Shown here: positions 24,252 through 31,951 of the stretch, in pieces | Layout of the letters: each line of letters begins with the position of its first letter | Numbering within the stretch: position 1 is the first letter of the stretch | Assembly (NCBI GenBank): GCA_964550125.1 | Contig: CAZJWC010000002.1 | Coordinates: 62,001 to 126,000 of the forward strand | DNA from: CAZJWC01 sp964550125 | Lineage (GTDB): Bacteria > Bacillota > Clostridia > Christensenellales > Borkfalkiaceae | Direction: 5' to 3' | DNA length: 64,000 nt | Notes under the pieces: model-generated | Databases searched by the model: none | Told to the model about the DNA's origin: nothing | Seen by the model: only the letters and a program-made list of their open reading frames with translations | Position numbers and translations under genes: made by a program

Positions 24252-25440
24252 ATTGTTTTTTCCTTTGTATAATCTTCAAATATTTTTTGTAGGCAGTATC
24301 TACCACCTCGTCCCAAGAGGTGTATAAACTCTCAAAAGCATTTTGGCAAACCTTGTTATATTTTTCTTCATCTTCAAAAATGGAAACGATTTTTTTTGCA
24401 AACTCCTTCTTGTCCTCATGTCCAATGTAACCGTTGTAACCGTCCGTTATGCCAGAAATTGCAGTGGTGTTTTCAAGTAGTATAGTGGGGGTTTTTTGGC
24501 TAGCACCCTCATATTTAACAAGTCCGTCCGTATCGTATTTTGAAGGGAAAATTATAAGTTCGCTAACGGCATACAATTTTTTAAGTTTTTCTCTGTCGCT
24601 TAGTTTACCTGTAAAAATTACTTTATCGTTAAGATTGTATTCCTCAATCATCTTTTTAAGTTTATGTTCGTCAGGTCCACTGCCTATAAAAAACATTTTA
24701 TATTTGAAGCCGTTAATGTTTAATTCATTTAAAACTTCTGCAATAAAAAATATATTTTTAAGGTTTGTAAGCCTACCTATAAATGCAAGCACCCTCTCGT
24801 CTTTTTTAATGTTGTACTCCTCTTTTATCAAATCCTTTTGCTCTCTTGATAATAAAAGAGGGGTCATTTCTGTTCCGTTTTTTTGAATTTTAGGGTATGT
24901 TTTTGCCTTGTATTCATTAAAGAAAACATCAGCCGTTTTTTCGTTTACAGCCCAACACTCATCACACCTATCAAAAACTTTCATTATAATTTTGGTCATA
25001 ATATTTGAAAGCAGTTTGCTTTTGGTTTCTCTCAAAAAGTCCTTTTTATATTGTGAGTGCATAGTTGCTACTACGGGTATATTGTGTTTTGCTCCGTATT
25101 GCATACCTATTTTTCCAATGCCAAAGGGGGAGTGAATATGAATAATATCAAACCCAAATTCGTCCATTGCCTTTTTAAACTTTTTGTCTTGTTTAGGCAA
25201 GGGAAGGTCATAGTCAAGTCGTAACCATTTAAGATTAAAACGCTTACATCTATAAATTTTGTAAGGTAACTCGTCAACGTGTTTTTTGTTTCTAGGCATT
25301 ACCGTAAAAACTGCCACGTCAGCGACCTTATTTAGCCTTTTTATATAATTGTCAACAACCATTATCACTCCGTCAATAACGGGGAAATAAGTGTCGATAA
25401 AAAAACCTATTTTAATTTTTTCCACTTGTTTTATCTCCAT
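24241..25440 (-). CDS. Family 4 glycosyltransferase, glycolipid-synthase-like
   Basis: The 399-residue GT-B enzyme begins KIGFFIDTYFPVIDGVIMVV, the pattern found in diacylglycerol and phosphoinositol glycosyltransferases, followed by IIHIHSPFGIGKIGMQYG. The C-terminal half has LAFIGRLTNLKNIFFIAEV, FIGSGPDEHKLKK and an acceptor/donor loop IIFPSKYDTDGLVKYEGAS that carries the EX7E-type position in modified form. By analogy it could add glucose or galactose to diacylglycerol, but the acceptor is not provable here. It is first in a two-gene reverse-strand unit, preceded by GGAGATAAAAC-type purine-rich sequence. Confidence 0.88.
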   Translation of the reverse strand: MEIKQVEKIKIGFFIDTYFPVIDGVIMVVDNYIKRLNKVADVAVFTVMPRNKKHVDELPYKIYRCKRFNLKWLRLDYDLPLPKQDKKFKKAMDEFGFDIIHIHSPFGIGKIGMQYGAKHNIPVVATMHSQYKKDFLRETKSKLLSNIMTKIIMKVFDRCDECWAVNEKTADVFFNEYKAKTYPKIQKNGTEMTPLLLSREQKDLIKEEYNIKKDERVLAFIGRLTNLKNIFFIAEVLNELNINGFKYKMFFIGSGPDEHKLKKMIEEYNLNDKVIFTGKLSDREKLKKLYAVSELIIFPSKYDTDGLVKYEGASQKTPTILLENTTAISGITDGYNGYIGHEDKKEFAKKIVSIFEDEEKYNKVCQNAFESLYTSWDEVVDTAYKKYLKIIQRKKQYGD

Positions 25441-25492
25441 AAAATATATTTAAAATGATAACACTTTTTTATCTATTAGTCAATTTAATGAT

Positions 25493-25525
25493 ATAAAAAA
25501 AGAAAGGGTTTAACACCCTTTCTTT
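25493..25525 (-). terminator. Terminator of the metal-efflux operon
   Basis: AAAGAAAGGGT-TTAAC-ACCCTTTCTTT overlaps the stop codon of the P-type ATPase gene and is followed on the reverse strand by a T run. Confidence 0.85.
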
Positions 25526-27378
25526 ATCTCTTTTTTAACTTTTAAACATCTCATAGCATTAAGTATTGCAATAACCGATACGCCAACATCAGCAAATACA
25601 GCCAGCCACATAATATAGTTGCCTAATATTCCTAAAACGCTTAGCAGTAAAACGGCAAACTTAATCGTAAGTGCAAAAATAATATTTTCTTTTACAATAG
25701 TAGTTGTCTTTTTTGCAATCTTTTTAGTAGTTTTTATTGCAGAAAGTTTATCGTGCATTAAAACTATATCGCTTGCCTCTATTGCACTGTCGCTTCCAAT
25801 TCCACCCATTGATATGCCCACATCTGCTCTCACTAAAACAGGTGCGTCATTTATACCATCTCCTACATATACAATAACGTCTTTTTCGTCCTTTTTTTCA
25901 AAAATCTTTTCTAAACTTTCTACCTTTTCATGAGGAAGTAGTCCTGCTGTATAATCGCTAATTCCACAGTCCAAGGCAATCTTTTTAGCAATGGCTTCAT
26001 TATCTCCCGTAAGCATTATCGTTTTGATTTTTTCACTATTTAAGTAATCGATGGTTTCCTTGCTATCCTCTTTTAAGCTATCGCTAACCAAGATATAGCC
26101 GATATATTTTTTGTTTTTTACTACATATACAATGCTTCCAACTTCATTAACTTTTTCAAATTTTATTTTATATTCCTCAAGCAATTTTTCATTGCCACAT
26201 AAAATAATATCGTCTTTATTTGATGCAACAATTCCTTTGCCTGAAATCTCTTTAATATCGTATTCGCCTATCTCCTCTTTTTTGCAAACATCAACAATGC
26301 TTTTTGCAATAGGGTGGTTTGAACCACTTTCGCAAATGTACGCACATCTCAAAATTTCTTCTTTGTTATTGATAGGTGAAATTTTTTCTACTTCAAATTT
26401 ACCTTTTGTTAAAGTTCCCGTTTTGTCAAATACAAAAATATTTGCCCTGTTTATCAGTTCAAAATAGTTAGCACCTTTTATAAGTATTCCCTCTTTAGAT
26501 GCACCACCTATTCCTCCAAAAAAACTTAAAGGTACGCTTATTACTAATGCGCAGGGGCAACTGACAACTAAAAAGGTAAGTCCACTAAATACCCATCTAC
26601 TCCACTCTCCTGTAAACAATGAGGGGATTATCGCTATAATTAACGCTAAAATTACTACCGAAGGAGTGTAATATTTTGCAAACTTTGTTATAAAACTTTC
26701 CGTCTTTGCTTTTTTATTTGAAGCATTTTCAACAAGTTCTAAAATTTTTGATACCGTTGAATCGCTAAATTGCTTTTCGGCCTCAACAACTATTACATTG
26801 TCCATATTTATACAGCCTGACAGTACACTATCTCCTACCCCACAATCCAAGGGTAAGGACTCGCCGTTCAATGCTTGCGTATTCAAAGTGGTGTGGCCTT
26901 GTATGATTTTACCGTCTACTGCTATCTTTTCACCTGCTTTAACTACAATGCAATCTCCAACACAAATTTCTTCAGGGAATACTTCTTCCTCCACCCCATT
27001 TTTTAAAAGAGTGGCAGTGTCAGGGCAAATATTCATTAAATTGGCAATGGATTTTCTCGATTTATCAACGGCATAATGCTCAAAGAGTTGACCAACCTGA
27101 AAGAAAATCATTACTGCACAACCCTCTCCGTATTCACCAATAATAAACGCACCTATCGTAGCAATAAGCATCAAAAAGTTTTCATCAAAGATATGTCCGT
27201 TTTTAATGTTTTTTAAAGCACTCCAAAATACGTCATAACTTATAAAAAAGTAAATTGCTAAGTATAGGCAAAGCATTAATATATCGTTTACTTGTATAAA
27301 TTGAGTAATTATAAAGAGTGGCAAAAAGGCTATAAATGAAATTAAAATTCTTATTAAATTCTTTTTGGGTGTGCTCAT
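25510..27378 (-). CDS. Zn2+/Cd2+/Pb2+-exporting P1B-type ATPase
   Basis: The 622-residue pump has the CPC ion motif (VVSCPCALVISVPL), phosphorylation site FDKTGTLTKG, HP motif (ESGSNHPIAKS), hinge VGDGINDAPVL and the DVG motif of the last membrane segments (FADVGVSVIAILNAMRCL), which together indicate the ZntA/CadA divalent-metal subgroup. Phosphatase motif TALNGESLP (for TGE) reads LNGESLP, a normal variant. It lacks the N-terminal metal-binding domain usually fused to such pumps. That domain is encoded as a separate 73-residue protein just upstream. The operon is under a CadC-like repressor. Confidence 0.93.
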   Translation of the reverse strand: MSTPKKNLIRILISFIAFLPLFIITQFIQVNDILMLCLYLAIYFFISYDVFWSALKNIKNGHIFDENFLMLIATIGAFIIGEYGEGCAVMIFFQVGQLFEHYAVDKSRKSIANLMNICPDTATLLKNGVEEEVFPEEICVGDCIVVKAGEKIAVDGKIIQGHTTLNTQALNGESLPLDCGVGDSVLSGCINMDNVIVVEAEKQFSDSTVSKILELVENASNKKAKTESFITKFAKYYTPSVVILALIIAIIPSLFTGEWSRWVFSGLTFLVVSCPCALVISVPLSFFGGIGGASKEGILIKGANYFELINRANIFVFDKTGTLTKGKFEVEKISPINNKEEILRCAYICESGSNHPIAKSIVDVCKKEEIGEYDIKEISGKGIVASNKDDIILCGNEKLLEEYKIKFEKVNEVGSIVYVVKNKKYIGYILVSDSLKEDSKETIDYLNSEKIKTIMLTGDNEAIAKKIALDCGISDYTAGLLPHEKVESLEKIFEKKDEKDVIVYVGDGINDAPVLVRADVGISMGGIGSDSAIEASDIVLMHDKLSAIKTTKKIAKKTTTIVKENIIFALTIKFAVLLLSVLGILGNYIMWLAVFADVGVSVIAILNAMRCLKVKKEIKKGC

Positions 27379-27379
27379 A

Positions 27380-27601
27380 TTAAATTCCTAAAATAGTACA
27401 ATCGGGTATAGTCTTTTTGGCTGTCTTTTTTACGTTTGAAAAAATCACCTCTTGCTCGTTTTCATCATACTCCAAACAAAGCCTTAAAGTTAAAAAATTA
27501 ACCACGGCACCTTTAACACCATCTACCTTTCTTATAGCGTTTTCAAGTCTGTTTGCACAAGTAGCACAGTCTAAATTTTCAATTCTAAATACTTTTTTCA
27601 T
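27380..27601 (-). CDS. Stand-alone heavy-metal-associated (HMA) domain protein
   Basis: The 73-residue protein is a single ferredoxin-like HMA domain with the metal-binding motif DCATCANRLENAIRKV and the usual GVKGAVVNF strand. It ends two bases before the P-type ATPase gene, which lacks its own HMA domain. It probably acts as the ATPase's detached metal-binding domain or metallochaperone. Confidence 0.9.
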   Translation of the reverse strand: MKKVFRIENLDCATCANRLENAIRKVDGVKGAVVNFLTLRLCLEYDENEQEVIFSNVKKTAKKTIPDCTILGI

Positions 27602-27609
27602 TTTTACAC

Positions 27610-27999
27610 CTATTCCTCTATATGTTTTGTTGCCATATTAAATATTTGTTCTACGTGTTCATCGTCTAAAGAGTAGTACACTTCCTTTCCTTGCTTTCTA
27701 CCTTTAACAAGTTTGCTTTGGCGTAAAATTCTTAATTGATGTGAAATTGCCGACTTTGTCATATTTAATATTTTTGCAATATCACAAACACAAAGTTCTC
27801 CGTTAAAGAGAGCCGATATAATATTTATTCTTGTGCTGTCGCCAAAAACTTTAAAAAGTTCTGCAATATTATATAAGGTTTCTTCATCAGGCATATTGCT
27901 TTTTACTTTTTCAATTACGTCCTCGTGTATTATGTCTTCAACGCAATAATCAAATTCTTTGTCTTCCATAACCCTCCTTACAGTTGAATAATTGTTCAA
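27610..27999 (-). CDS. ArsR/SmtB-family metal-sensing repressor (CadC-like)
   Basis: The 129-residue winged-helix protein has the recognition helix region KSAISHQLRILRQSKLVKGRK. It shows two metal sites known in CadC/SmtB. The alpha-3N pair is in ELCVCDIA, with an additional Cys near the N-terminus (FDYCVED). The alpha-5 ligands D-x-H...H-x2-E are in DDEHVEQIFNMATKHIEE, with the spacings 2, 11 and 3 that match CadC exactly. Metal binding should release it from DNA and derepress the pump. It is the first gene of the operon and has an inverted-repeat operator just upstream. Confidence 0.93.
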   Translation of the reverse strand: MNNYSTVRRVMEDKEFDYCVEDIIHEDVIEKVKSNMPDEETLYNIAELFKVFGDSTRINIISALFNGELCVCDIAKILNMTKSAISHQLRILRQSKLVKGRKQGKEVYYSLDDEHVEQIFNMATKHIEE

Positions 28000-28001
28000 C
28001 T
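27982..28001. promoter_or_regulatory. Probable CadC/SmtB operator
   Basis: The inverted repeat AGTTGAATAATTGTTCAACT (7-bp arms AGTTGAA/TTCAACT, six-base centre) overlaps the promoter-proximal region of the arsR-type gene. It resembles the TTGAA..TTCAA-type sites bound by this repressor family. Confidence 0.75.
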
Positions 28002-28052
28002 GTTTTATTAAAGTGTACTACTATTTATTTATTATGTCAAGTGTTTTTTAAC

Positions 28053-28081
28053 AAAAAAAATACAGCCTTAAAAAAAGACTG
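28053..28081 (-). terminator. Terminator after the acyltransferase-like gene
   Basis: Read on the reverse strand, CAGTCTT-TTTTT-AAGGCTG is followed by TATTTTTTTT. It separates the acyltransferase-like gene from the metal-efflux operon. Confidence 0.65.
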
Positions 28082-28117
28082 AATTTTTTTCATTTATATT
28101 TTTGATTGAGAAAAATC

Positions 28118-28819
28118 TTAAAATTCCATTTTTCCAAGAGCGTTGCATCTGTCAACTAAATATTTTGCAATCTCCTCTTTTGTGGAAAATTGTTTAGAGA
28201 GTTCACTATATAATATAGGTTTGTCAAAAATGTATTGTTTTGTGTTTTTCTTGAAATATGAAACATAAATAGGTACGTCAATACCCTTTTGGTACAACTT
28301 TTTAGCAAGTAGTACAAATCCGGGGTGAAAACCTACAAGTTCTTCAAGGTAGCCAAGTGTTGAGTCTTCAGGGAAGATGACTATATTTTCCCTTTTATTT
28401 TCAATAGCGTCTACACTTTCGTTAATAGTCTTAATAATTCTTGAGTCAGGGTAGGTAGAAATTAAATTTAATCCCTTATAAAACATTGTTGTTAATGGAC
28501 TTGCAATTAAGCAAAACAGTCTTGCAAGAAACAAGTTCCAATGTTTCTTTTCATGATAATATACCTTTGTTTGATATTTGTATGTTTTTATCAAACCAGA
28601 GTTCATTTCATACGCACCCCATAATCTTACAGGGAAGTCAGCATATATTTCTAAGGATAAAGGAGCGTCAGTTCCCTCGTGATTACTTAAAATGATTGAA
28701 CTTTCAGTGGGTTTATCTCCAAGATATATAAAGTCTACCTTTTTGTATTTTATTTTAAGAATTTTTTTAAAATTTCTAAACCATAGTTTTCTATTTTGCT
28801 TAAATTTTTTCTTCTTCAT
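28118..28819 (-). CDS. Divergent 1-acyl-glycerol-phosphate acyltransferase-like protein
   Basis: The 233-residue protein resembles the PlsC superfamily. SNHEGTDAPL stands where the catalytic NHxxxxD should be, and VIFPEDSTLGY stands where FPEGTRS should be. The first motif has His and Asp separated by three residues rather than four, and the second lacks the EGT core. One hydrophobic segment (LFLARLFCLIASPLTTMFY) follows. It may be a diverged or lysophospholipid-type acyltransferase, or a non-catalytic relative. The strongly basic N-terminus (KKKKFKQNRKLWFRNFKK) fits membrane contact. Confidence 0.65.
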   Translation of the reverse strand: MKKKKFKQNRKLWFRNFKKILKIKYKKVDFIYLGDKPTESSIILSNHEGTDAPLSLEIYADFPVRLWGAYEMNSGLIKTYKYQTKVYYHEKKHWNLFLARLFCLIASPLTTMFYKGLNLISTYPDSRIIKTINESVDAIENKRENIVIFPEDSTLGYLEELVGFHPGFVLLAKKLYQKGIDVPIYVSYFKKNTKQYIFDKPILYSELSKQFSTKEEIAKYLVDRCNALGKMEF

Positions 28820-28882
28820 TAGTACTATCCCTTTTTTATAACCTTAATTTATCATAAAAAAGTTAAATAAATGTTAATTTTT

Positions 28883-28905
28883 ATGACAAAGGCGTTTTTT
28901 GTCAT
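28883..28905. promoter_or_regulatory. Inverted repeat in the divergent intergenic region
   Basis: ATGACAAA and TTTGTCAT form perfect 8-bp arms separated by seven bases. They lie between the acyltransferase-like gene and the Xre-type regulator gene. The site could be an operator for either; no function is shown. Confidence 0.4.
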
Positions 28906-29029
28906 AAAACATATTGACAAATTTTAGTTTTTATATCACTAAAGGAATAATGTGGTTAGCAAAAAGTTGAAGAGAATTATAAGAAAACGAGAAAACTTTT
29001 AAATATTCTTGCCAAATTGACAATTTTAC

Positions 29030-29058
29030 TTGACTATAATGTTATTGTATGCTATAAT
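29030..29058 (+). promoter_or_regulatory. Strong sigma-A promoter of the Xre/ImmA pair
   Basis: TTGACT, a 17-base spacer and TATAAT lie 29 bases before the start codon. The -35 region is flanked by short TTGACAATTTTACTTGAC direct repeats that could be repressor half-sites. Confidence 0.75.
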
Positions 29059-29087
29059 ACTTTCATAAAGGTTTGGAGGTTTATATT

Positions 29088-29396
29088 ATGGAAAAACTAG
29101 GCGAAAGAATAACTATCTTATTGAAGAAAAAACATATAGCTCAAAAAGACCTTGCTGTGATGATAGGAGTAACTGAGTCGGCTTTGTCTAGATATATTAA
29201 CAATGAAAGAGAGCCTAAATTGGAGGTTTTGGCCAATCTTGCTACTGCCTTGGATACTACTATAGATTATTTAACCACGGGTGCAAAACCTGAAACAGAC
29301 TTTGATGAAATTTATCGGTTAGTTGCAAGAAGTTCATATACATTGACAGAAACTCAGAAAATGCAAATTATTGAGGCGGTAATGAAAAACAAATGA
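29088..29396 (+). CDS. Xre-family helix-turn-helix regulator
   Basis: The start at ATG 29088 has GGAGG seven bases upstream; an in-frame TTG 15 bases earlier lies inside that ribosome site. The 102-residue protein has a Cro/CI-type HTH at residues about 6-60 (LGERITILLKKKHIAQKDLA, GVTESALSRYINNEREPK), then a short dimerisation tail. It overlaps the ImmA-like gene by four bases (ATGA). This is the ImmR-ImmA arrangement, in which the peptidase cleaves the repressor during the DNA damage response of mobile elements. Confidence 0.88.
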   Translation: MEKLGERITILLKKKHIAQKDLAVMIGVTESALSRYINNEREPKLEVLANLATALDTTIDYLTTGAKPETDFDEIYRLVARSSYTLTETQKMQIIEAVMKNK

Positions 29397-29960
29397 CAGA
29401 TGATGAGATGATAATAGGGGCAAAAATTTTACCAGAAAAATACGAAGAAATTGAAAGGCGTGTAGTTGATTTGTATGCCAAACAAGGTATTCATAGTTTG
29501 CCGATAGATCCTTTTGCTATTATAAAAAATAAGGGATATGTTTTAATACCATTTTCAAAATTTAAACTAGATAATCGTCCGGATTGTATAGATGAAGATA
29601 ATGATGCGTTTTCATTTTATGCTCCAAAAATGAAAAACGCAAATAATTGTTTATAATGACGAAAAGTCTTTAAATCGAATAAGATTTACTCTTATGCATG
29701 AAGTTGGTCATATAGATTTAGGACATAAATGTGAAAGTGATTTAGCAAGAAAGATGGCAGACTATTATGCAGGATATGCACTTGCTCCATCTCCACTTAT
29801 AGAAAAGTATGCTTCTAAAAACAGCTTAAATATTTCCTCAACATTTTGGGTTTCACTAGAGTGTGCAGACGTTTGTGCTTTAAGGTATCAAAATTGGAAA
29901 TTATATGGAGGAAGATACTTAAAAGATTATGAAATTGATTTGATTAATCTTTTTGAATAA
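29393..29960 (+). pseudogene. ImmA/IrrE-type metallopeptidase, frameshifted
   Basis: Two frames together encode one ImmA/IrrE protein. The first reads from 29393 to a stop near 29656 (MTDDEMIIGAKILPEKYEEI ... DAFSFYAPKMKN). The second continues as IIVYNDEKSLNRIRFTLMHE and includes the zinc-protease motif HEVGHIDLGH. The switch is +1 and lies near 29628-29645, beside A-rich runs (CCAAAAATGAAAAACGC). The peptidase as read is therefore split before its active site. Either the gene is dead or one base in the A-rich stretch is a sequence error. Confidence 0.8.
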
Positions 29961-29999
29961 TTTAGAAAAAAACAACATTTAATATAAAGGAAAAGCACC

Positions 30000-30024
30000 T
30001 AAGCGTTGCTGTTAACAACGTTTA
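30000..30024. other. Hairpin-forming inverted repeat
   Basis: TAAGCGTTG-CTGTTAA-CAACGTTTA (one G-T pair) followed by the palindrome AAGCGCTT lies in the 183-base gap after the ImmA-like pseudogene. No T-run follows, so it is not a standard terminator. A second small repeat, GTCAAA/TTTGAC, lies at 30088-30104. Both may be protein-binding sites or transcript stems. Confidence 0.35.
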
Positions 30025-30143
30025 AGCGCTTCTAAAATTGTATCACTACAACTAATCAAATATAGTGTAACATTTTTACTCCTTTATGTCAAATGCTTTT
30101 TGACGATACCCAAAGAGGTAAATAAATTTTTAAGGAGGCAAAA

Positions 30144-30776
30144 ATGCTTTCAGTTGATGCAAGGTCTAACCAGACCTTTTTACGCAATGAGTTTGATGCG
30201 TTTGGAAAATGGAATATACCCATTATCCAAAAAAATGAACTCGATTTAGTTGGGGTCAATTTAATTAGTTATACTGATATTAAAACTAATGATATTGACG
30301 AGAATAAACAAAAAGGAGTTCATTTTTATATTGATGACTATCGTATGCAAGGTTTATATTATAATCCTTCAAAGTCTTTTTATAGGTTGTCGCAATATAA
30401 CTTTTTAATTTCTCCGGACTATAGTCTTTATAGAGATATGCCGAAGGCGTTGCAATTATTCAATGTCTTTAAAAGTCGTTGGTGTGGTGCATATTGGCAA
30501 AGCCAAGGCATGACGGTTATTCCTAATGTGAGTTGGGGTGATGCAAGTACTTTTGATTATTGTTTTGATGGAATAATGGAAGGTTCTGTCGTTGCTGTTG
30601 GCACAATTGGTTGCAAACGTAGTAAGCTTTCGTTTATGCGTGGTTATAATGAAATGTTAAAACGCATAAAACCGAGTGCAATTATCTGTTTTGGTTCTTT
30701 GTTTGCTGAAATGCAAGGGAATATAATTTCTATTGATTATAATTCTTCAAGGAGGGTTAATCGTAATGGGAGGTAG
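30144..30776 (+). CDS. DUF4417-family protein
   Basis: The 210-residue protein resembles the DUF4417 family that is common in phage and conjugative-element regions of Bacillota. It contains the characteristic SPDYSLYRDMP segment, KSRWCGAYWQSQGMTVIPN, VSWGDASTFDYCFDGI and VAVGTIGCKR. The function of the family is unknown. An AAGGAGG ribosome site precedes the ATG, and its end overlaps the next gene by 11 bases. It belongs to an accessory patch with an Xre regulator and split ImmA peptidase. Confidence 0.8.
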   Translation: MLSVDARSNQTFLRNEFDAFGKWNIPIIQKNELDLVGVNLISYTDIKTNDIDENKQKGVHFYIDDYRMQGLYYNPSKSFYRLSQYNFLISPDYSLYRDMPKALQLFNVFKSRWCGAYWQSQGMTVIPNVSWGDASTFDYCFDGIMEGSVVAVGTIGCKRSKLSFMRGYNEMLKRIKPSAIICFGSLFAEMQGNIISIDYNSSRRVNRNGR

Positions 30777-31152
30777 AGGGACTTTTGCAATAGGGAATAA
30801 TAGTGGTTATACATATAAAACAGTTAACAAAATAGAAGGTGTTAAGGTGTTGCAACCCGTAGATCAAAAAAGAAGTTTTAAACTTCCGGAAGAAGCGCAT
30901 AGCAGTTCAAGCTATATTGTGTTGGATAGAAATGGCACTTTTCACCAATATCGTGAATATGATAAGCAACACAAGGTTGTTCTAGAAATAGGTTATCATC
31001 ATGAAAACGGTTTTGGGGAAGGGGATATATTACATGTTCATATTTATAAAAAACCGGGTGTGGAGTTTCATAATGAGGCAACAAAGGAGCATATTTATCC
31101 TGGACATCCAATTTATGAAAAATATAAAAAATTTTTTAAAGGAGTAAAGTGA
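30766..31152 (+). CDS. Hypothetical MGGRG-type mobile-element protein
   Basis: The start at 30766 follows GGAGGG by nine bases. The 128-residue protein begins MGGRGTFAIGNNSGYTYKTV, a start often seen in phage or mobile-element proteins, and has a C-terminal His/Tyr-rich region (EGDILHVHIYKKPGVEF, EHIYPGHPIYEKYKKF). It has no membrane segment. I cannot assign a biochemical function; a nuclease- or toxin-like fold for the C-terminal half is possible but not shown. It overlaps the DUF4417 gene and is followed one base later by a small gene. Confidence 0.6.
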   Translation: MGGRGTFAIGNNSGYTYKTVNKIEGVKVLQPVDQKRSFKLPEEAHSSSSYIVLDRNGTFHQYREYDKQHKVVLEIGYHHENGFGEGDILHVHIYKKPGVEFHNEATKEHIYPGHPIYEKYKKFFKGVK

Positions 31153-31153
31153 T

Positions 31154-31435
31154 ATGGAAGGAAATACATTAAACGAATTTATGGATGATTTATGCACAAT
31201 GGGTGGACCTGAAAAGGACTTTATGTATAAGGATAAACGTTATTTTTTGGAGTGCGAGGCTGTAGATAATATGATTGAAATGGTTATCTTTGAGTGCTTT
31301 GGTGAGCAGAATTATATTTTTCGTTGTAAGGGTAAAGACTTTGTTGAGTGTGTAAAACAATTTGAAAAAGCAAAAATTTTTGACGGCAAAACCATTTACG
31401 AAGCAGAAAAAGATATTGAAGTTCTATTTGGTTAA
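31154..31435 (+). CDS. Small acidic hypothetical protein
   Basis: The 93-residue acidic protein is encoded one base after the MGGRG-type gene, with AAAGGAG as ribosome site. It contains KRYFLECEAVDNMIEMVIFE and ends DGKTIYEAEKDIEVLFG. It is small, acidic and directly downstream of a basic His-rich partner, which is the layout of some toxin-immunity pairs, but nothing in the sequence proves this. Confidence 0.55.
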   Translation: MEGNTLNEFMDDLCTMGGPEKDFMYKDKRYFLECEAVDNMIEMVIFECFGEQNYIFRCKGKDFVECVKQFEKAKIFDGKTIYEAEKDIEVLFG

Positions 31436-31459
31436 AAAGTATTTAGGAGTTAGGTAAAT

Positions 31460-31620
31460 ATGCCTGTACAAAATCAAATTTTTGAAGAAATATATTATGG
31501 AATAGAATTTGAATTTAAGTTTAATGGAAACTATTATTTGTAAATTCGGGTGAAATAATTCAATGTATATAGTATGCATCTAATTACTATCCATTGGTTA
31601 AAAAATCTTTTTATCAGGGC
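31460..31620 (+). pseudogene. Degraded small ORF
   Basis: An ATG at 31460, with AGGAG upstream, encodes 27 residues (MPVQNQIFEEIYYGIEFEFK...) and stops at 31541. After a one-base shift the reading continues as NSGEIIQCI, stop, YASNYYPLVKKSFYQG. The good ribosome site and continued protein-like text across a shift and a stop suggest a decayed gene in the accessory patch. The family is not recognisable. Confidence 0.4.
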
Positions 31621-31626
31621 AAAAAT

Positions 31627-31660
31627 AAAAAAAGCAAGGATTTTACATCCTTGCTTTTTT
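31627..31660. terminator. Bidirectional terminator beside tRNA-Ser
   Basis: AAAAAAAGCAAGGA-TTTTACA-TCCTTGCTTTTTTT directly follows the 3' end of the reverse-strand tRNA and also ends the forward accessory genes. Confidence 0.85.
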
Positions 31661-31751
31661 TGGCGCAGAAGATGGGATTTGAACCCATGCTGCGTTTGAC
31701 CGCACTACACCCTTAGCAGGGGCGCCCCTTGAGCCACTTGGGTACTTCTGC
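31661..31751 (-). tRNA. tRNA-Ser (anticodon GCU)
   Basis: On the reverse strand the acceptor stem GCAGAAG/CTTCTGC, discriminator G and encoded CCA end are present. The anticodon loop CTGCTAA gives GCU, for AGC/AGU codons. A long variable arm (stem GTGCG/CGCA) is typical of serine tRNAs, and the T arm reads TGGGTTCAAATCCCA. The length of 91 bases is normal for this class. The 3' end faces the accessory patch at 29030-31620. Confidence 0.95.
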
Positions 31752-31909
31752 GTATGTCAAGCTCAAGAATAAATTTTTATCAATTTATAATTACGCACCT
31801 AAAATAAGTGCTTAAATAATATATCATAAAAAAAAGAGGTTGTCAAAGTTTATTATGCTTCTTTTTTAAAATTTTTAAATCTTTTTATCTTCCTGAGGTT
31901 AAAATTATA

Positions 31910-31943
31910 AAAAATAAAAAGATGAGTTAAAAAACTCATCTTT
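31910..31943 (-). terminator. Terminator of the dehydrogenase-like gene
   Basis: AAAGATGAGTT-AAAA-AACTCATCTTT lies just past the reverse-strand stop, followed by a T-rich run on that strand. Confidence 0.75.
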
Positions 31944-31951
31944 AGTAATCG

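Noticed and set aside
29030..31751. tRNA-Ser 3'-end duplication as an attachment site
   Set aside because: I looked for copies of the tRNA 3' end near the left side of the patch and found none.
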